36,260 nt of DNA from Rhizobacter sp. (GTDB lineage Bacteria; Pseudomonadota; Gammaproteobacteria; Burkholderiales; Burkholderiaceae_C). A program made the translations under genes and the position numbers. The notes under the pieces are model-generated. The model was not told where the DNA came from. It searched no databases and worked only from the letters and a program-made list of their open reading frames with translations. This document shows positions 33,306 to 36,260 of the stretch, one piece after another; position 1 is the first letter of the stretch; each line of letters opens with the position of its first letter. The stretch covers positions 28,186 to 64,445 of the forward strand of contig NZ_JADMJX010000019.1 in NCBI RefSeq assembly GCF_018780185.1, in the 5' to 3' direction.

Positions 33306-33406
33306 GGTTAGCTAGCAGGGGGTTAGCGCGTGGGTGTGGTTTTCTGTCAGCAAACTGTAAGGTCCCCAAATCCACAGTCGAGCGTACAAAAAAACACAGG
33401 TTCCGA

Positions 33407-33703
33407 ATGCTGCTGATCGTGTCGTCGATAAAGCTGGTGCTCGAGATTGCCCTGATGGCACTGGCCGGACAGTTTTTGCTAGGCCTGCTGGCCGGTGCCA
33501 AGCGGGAGAAGAACTTCTTCTACCGGCTGCTGCAGGTGCTGACCAACCCCTTCACCAAGGGCATGCGCCTGGTCACGCCGAAGGCGGTCATCGACCGTCA
33601 CATCCCGCTGGCCACCTTCGTGTTGCTGGCGATGGTCTGGGTCATTACGACCATCACCAAGATCAATCTCTGCATCCAAGTCGGGGTCGAACAATGTCGC
33701 TGA
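33407..33703 (+). CDS. Small inner-membrane protein, function unknown
   Basis: This 98-residue protein has two predicted membrane helices, near residues 5-30 (SIKLVLEIALMALAGQFLLG) and 68-85 (PLATFVLLAMVWVITTI), joined by a basic loop (AKREKNFFYRLLQVLTNPFT). It overlaps the following TPR gene by 10 bases, indicating a shared transcript. I do not recognise a named family. A short A-tract lies just before the start, and no strong Shine-Dalgarno is visible. Confidence 0.75.
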   Translation: MLLIVSSIKLVLEIALMALAGQFLLGLLAGAKREKNFFYRLLQVLTNPFTKGMRLVTPKAVIDRHIPLATFVLLAMVWVITTITKINLCIQVGVEQCR

Positions 33704-34272
33704 ACGGTTCACGGGTCGACTACTGGCGCGGCAAGCTGAAGGCCATGGGGTGGCTGGTGTTCGGCCGCAACGCGCAGGCCGAAGCGGTGTTCGACGGCAT
33801 GCTCGCGCGCTGGCCGCAAGACGCCTACCTGCTGGCAAGCCGCGCCCACCTGCGGGCGCAGCGCGGTGCACGTGAGGCCGCCATCGCCGACGCGCAGGCG
33901 CTGGTGGCGGCGCACCCGCGGCGCAGTGCAGCCGACTGGTTCAACCTGGCCTACCTGCTCGAAGACGCCAAACGTTTTGCCGATGCGGAGCCCGCCTTCA
34001 GGCAAGCGCTCGAGCTCGACCCCAAGCTCGACCGGGCCTGGTACGGCCTGGGCCTCACGCTCATCCATCTGAGTCGCTTCGACGAGGCCATCGCGGCCCT
34101 CAAGCGCAACACCGAACTGCAACCCATGAGCCCCTATGGCTGGTACCAGATGGCCCGGGTGCACATGGATCGTCACGAGCCCGATGAAGCGCGGCGGATC
34201 ATCCGTCACCTTCAAGGCTTCGAACCGAAGGTGGCTGCCCAACTGACGCGCGAAACCGGGCTCGCCCCGTGA
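33694..34272 (+). CDS. Tetratricopeptide repeat protein
   Basis: This 192-residue soluble protein has about four TPR-like units. Clear ones are ADWFNLAYLLEDAKRFADAE then AFRQALELDPKLDRAW; YGLGLTLIHLSRFDEAIAAL; and YGWYQMARVHMDRHEPDEAR. There is no signal peptide or membrane segment, so it is probably cytosolic and works as a protein-binding scaffold, perhaps for the small membrane protein whose gene it overlaps. Target unknown. It precedes the DUF4212/symporter pair by 78 bases. Confidence 0.85.
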   Translation: MSLNGSRVDYWRGKLKAMGWLVFGRNAQAEAVFDGMLARWPQDAYLLASRAHLRAQRGAREAAIADAQALVAAHPRRSAADWFNLAYLLEDAKRFADAEPAFRQALELDPKLDRAWYGLGLTLIHLSRFDEAIAALKRNTELQPMSPYGWYQMARVHMDRHEPDEARRIIRHLQGFEPKVAAQLTRETGLAP

Positions 34273-34312
34273 CGACGCGTCAGTGAGGCAACAACAGGGC
34301 AGGTAAGAGGTG

Positions 34313-34328
34313 CCGGGCTGTTTCCCGG
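34313..34328 (+). promoter_or_regulatory. Short stem-loop upstream of the DUF4212-symporter genes
   Basis: CCGGG and CCCGG form a 5-bp stem with a CTGTTT loop, 22 bases before the DUF4212 ATG and 11 bases before its GGAGG. There is no T-run, so it is not a standard terminator; it may be leader structure. An 8-bp palindrome GACGCGTC at 34274-34281 lies just after the TPR stop codon. Confidence 0.25.
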
Positions 34329-34350
34329 GGGACAACGTTGGAGGACTGTG

Positions 34351-34608
34351 ATGCAACTGAGTGAAAGACACCACCAGTACTGGCGGGCGAATCTTCGGAT
34401 CACCGGGATTCTTCTGGCCATCTGGTTCTTCGTGACCTTCGTGATCGGGTACTTCGCCCGTGATCTCACGTTCGGCTTCTTTGGCTGGCCTTTCAGTTTC
34501 TGGGTGGCCGCCCAAGGGGCTCTCATCGTCTACGTGATCATCATCGGGTTCTACGCCCGGTACATGAACCGCCTGGACCAACAACACGGCGTTGCCGAGG
34601 AGGAATGA
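34351..34608 (+). CDS. DUF4212 protein, sodium/substrate symporter small subunit
   Basis: This 85-residue membrane protein is the small subunit that accompanies VC_2705-type symporters. It has the family N-terminus (SERHHQYWRANLRITGILL) and two membrane helices, about 18-40 and 50-74, with FFGWPFSFWVAAQGAL between them and a YARYMNRLDQQHG tail. GGAGG at 34340-34344 precedes the ATG by six bases; a GTG directly before the ATG is a possible alternative start. The stop codon is one base before the symporter ATG, so the two are expected to be made together. Confidence 0.92.
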   Translation: MQLSERHHQYWRANLRITGILLAIWFFVTFVIGYFARDLTFGFFGWPFSFWVAAQGALIVYVIIIGFYARYMNRLDQQHGVAEEE

Positions 34609-34609
34609 C

Positions 34610-36260
34610 ATGGCTGGCGTAACTCCTGGAACTGGTGGCGGCGCGTTCAACGCGTCGTCCCAGAAGTCGTTCAAGTCGCAGCTCAACAAGGTGTACACGT
34701 GGTACACGGGCGGCTTCATTGTCTTCATCATCGTGTTGGCCATCCTGGAGCAGATGGGCTTGCCCAGAAACTGGATCGGCTACATCTTCCTGTTCGCGAC
34801 CGTTGCTCTGTATGCCGGCATCGGCATCATGAGCCGCACGACCGATGCATCCGAGTACTACGTGGCCGGCCGGCGTGTGCCTGCGGTCTACAACGGCATG
34901 GCGACCGGCGCCGACTGGATGAGCGCGGCCTCGTTCATCGGCATGGCCGGCACGCTGTACCTCACCGGCTACGGCGGCCTCGCGTTCATCTTGGGGTGGA
35001 CGGGCGGCTACTGCCTGGTGGCATTGTTCCTGGCGCCCTACCTGCGCAAGTTCGGGCAGTTCACCATTCCCGACTTTCTGGGCGCTCGTTTCGAAGGCAA
35101 CCTGCCGCGCCTGCTGGGCATCATCGCCGCCATCTTGTGCTCGTTCACCTACGTGGTGGCACAGATCTACGGCGTGGGCCTGATCACCGCACGGCTTTCG
35201 GGCCTGGCGTTCGAGGTCGGCATCTTCGTGGGCCTGGGTGGCATTCTGGTTTGCTCGTTCCTCGGCGGCATGCGTGCCGTCACCTGGACGCAGGTGGCCC
35301 AGTACATCATTCTGATCATTGCCTACCTGGTGCCGGTGGTGTGGCTGTCGGTGAAGCAGACCAGCGTGCCGGTGCCGCAGGCGGTCTATGGCTACCAGCT
35401 GGAGAAAGTCACCGCGCGTGAAGCCGTGCTGCTGGCCGACCCGAAGGAGAAAGAAGTCATCGAAGCCTTCAAGGCGAAGGCAGCCGAGTTCGACGCCAAG
35501 CTGAAAGACGTGCCCGCTGCGCTGGCCGCCGACAAGCAGGCCGCCGAGCTCAAGCTGGCCGGCCTGAAGACCAGCAATGCGCCGATGGTCGACATCCAGG
35601 CCGCCGAGAAGGCTTTGGCGGCCGTGCCCAAGACCGAAGACGAAGCCAAGAAGGCCTGGACGGCGGCCAAGGCGGCCAACACCGCACGTGCCGTGCCGCT
35701 GGGTGGCATGCCACGCCACGCGCAGGTGTACGCTGGCAACCCCGATGGCACCGAGGCCGAGAAGAAAGCCTTCGACACCTCGCGTCGCAACTTCCTGGCG
35801 CTGGTGTTCTGCCTGATGGTGGGCACGGCTGCGCTGCCGCACATCCTGATGCGCTACTACACCACACCGTCGGTGAAAGAAGCGCGTGAGTCGGTGACCT
35901 GGTCGCTGTTCTTCATCTTCTTGCTCTACTTCACCGCGCCAGCCCTGGCAGTGCTCGTGAAGTTCGAGGTCTTCAACGTGCTGGTGGGAACACCGTTCGA
36001 TCAGCTACCGGCGTGGATCACCAACTGGGCGCGTGTCGACCCGGGTCTCTTGTCGGTGGTCGACATCAACAAGGACGGCCTCTTCCAGCTGGGTGAGATG
36101 AAGATCGGTGGCGACATCATCGTGCTGGCCACCCCTGAGATCGGCGGCTTGCCGTACGTGATCTCGGGCATGGTGGCGGCCGGTGGCCTGGCGGCTGCGC
36201 TCTCTACCGCCGACGGCCTGCTGCTGACGATCGCCAACGCGCTGTCGCACGACCTGTACT
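34610..36260 (+). CDS. Sodium:solute symporter, VC_2705 type (5' part, cut by window end)
   Basis: This is the first 550 residues of a large SSS-family transporter, probably for acetate or another short organic acid; the true substrate is unknown. The frame is open to the window end. Family motifs include SEYYVAGRRVPAVYNGMATG, ADWMSAASFIGMAGTLYLTG, GQFTIPDFLGARFEGN and, near the edge, GGLAAALSTADGLLLTIANA. Between membrane segments, residues about 250-390 form a long charged Ala/Lys/Glu-rich hydrophilic insert that is likely helical. Residues 485-496 read DINKDGLFQLGE, which fits the EF-hand loop D-x-N-x-D-G-x(5)-E exactly. GAGGAGG at 34597-34603 is the ribosome binding site. The DUF4212 partner lies immediately upstream. 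Confidence 0.92.
   Translation, partial: MAGVTPGTGGGAFNASSQKSFKSQLNKVYTWYTGGFIVFIIVLAILEQMGLPRNWIGYIFLFATVALYAGIGIMSRTTDASEYYVAGRRVPAVYNGMATGADWMSAASFIGMAGTLYLTGYGGLAFILGWTGGYCLVALFLAPYLRKFGQFTIPDFLGARFEGNLPRLLGIIAAILCSFTYVVAQIYGVGLITARLSGLAFEVGIFVGLGGILVCSFLGGMRAVTWTQVAQYIILIIAYLVPVVWLSVKQTSVPVPQAVYGYQLEKVTAREAVLLADPKEKEVIEAFKAKAAEFDAKLKDVPAALAADKQAAELKLAGLKTSNAPMVDIQAAEKALAAVPKTEDEAKKAWTAAKAANTARAVPLGGMPRHAQVYAGNPDGTEAEKKAFDTSRRNFLALVFCLMVGTAALPHILMRYYTTPSVKEARESVTWSLFFIFLLYFTAPALAVLVKFEVFNVLVGTPFDQLPAWITNWARVDPGLLSVVDINKDGLFQLGEMKIGGDIIVLATPEIGGLPYVISGMVAAGGLAAALSTADGLLLTIANALSHDLY

Noticed and set aside
1..36260. Mobile elements, CRISPR arrays, phage genes or attachment sites
   Set aside because: No transposase, integrase or regularly spaced repeats were seen. 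The two tRNA genes have no integrase or duplicated 3' end nearby.

Overview
The window comes from a high-G+C betaproteobacterium. The flgBCDEFGHIJKL-type gene order, the Burkholderiales-like protein sequences, the pairing of a DUF4212 small subunit with a VC_2705-type symporter, and the strong G/C preference at third codon positions suggest the Rubrivivax/Leptothrix/Roseateles/Rhizobacter side of the Burkholderiales. That placement rests on sequence character alone; no database was searched. I see no insertion sequence, prophage, CRISPR array or frameshifted gene. The DNA is chromosomal and densely coded, and the longest gene-free stretch is about 265 bases.

Region 1 (1-11003) is a flagellar axial-structure operon on the + strand. 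It holds the 3' end of flgC, then flgD, E, F, G, H, I, J, K and L: rod, hook and hook cap, L and P rings, the rod-cap muramidase and the hook-filament junction proteins. A degenerate-EAL/HDOD protein follows flgL after 18 bases and is probably read from the same transcript.

Region 2 (11028-18045) holds a minus-strand right-handed beta-helix lipoprotein, then a soluble kinase with about eight PAS domains and a HisKA_2-type histidine box. After the kinase comes a REC-ANTAR response regulator, a predicted RNA-binding antiterminator. A convergent membrane histidine kinase ends the region.

Region 3 (18203-26311) is a signalling operon on the + strand. It encodes a GAF/PAS hybrid kinase with two receivers and a terminal HPt, a REC-PAS-GGDEF-EAL regulator that starts 3 bases later, a stand-alone diguanylate cyclase and a small lipoprotein. 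A hairpin covers the lipoprotein's ribosome binding site. The layout reads as a phosphorelay feeding c-di-GMP turnover, next to a flagellar operon that c-di-GMP would be expected to control.

Region 4 (26318-36260) is mostly housekeeping. It carries tRNA-Ser(UGA), ApaH, a CNNM/CorC-type transporter overlapping a TPR diguanylate cyclase, a small exported protein, homogentisate dioxygenase, an unknown small protein, a VanZ-like protein and tRNA-Thr(CGU). It ends with a membrane-protein/TPR gene pair, then DUF4212 and a sodium:solute symporter cut by the window edge. The symporter carries a perfect EF-hand-like loop.

The most interesting items are the PAS-array/HisKA_2 kinase with its ANTAR partner, the HPt-to-GGDEF/EAL relay with a roughly 20-residue insert inside the GGDEF domain, the codon-use shift in the second receiver of the hybrid kinase, and the hairpin over the lipoprotein ribosome binding site.
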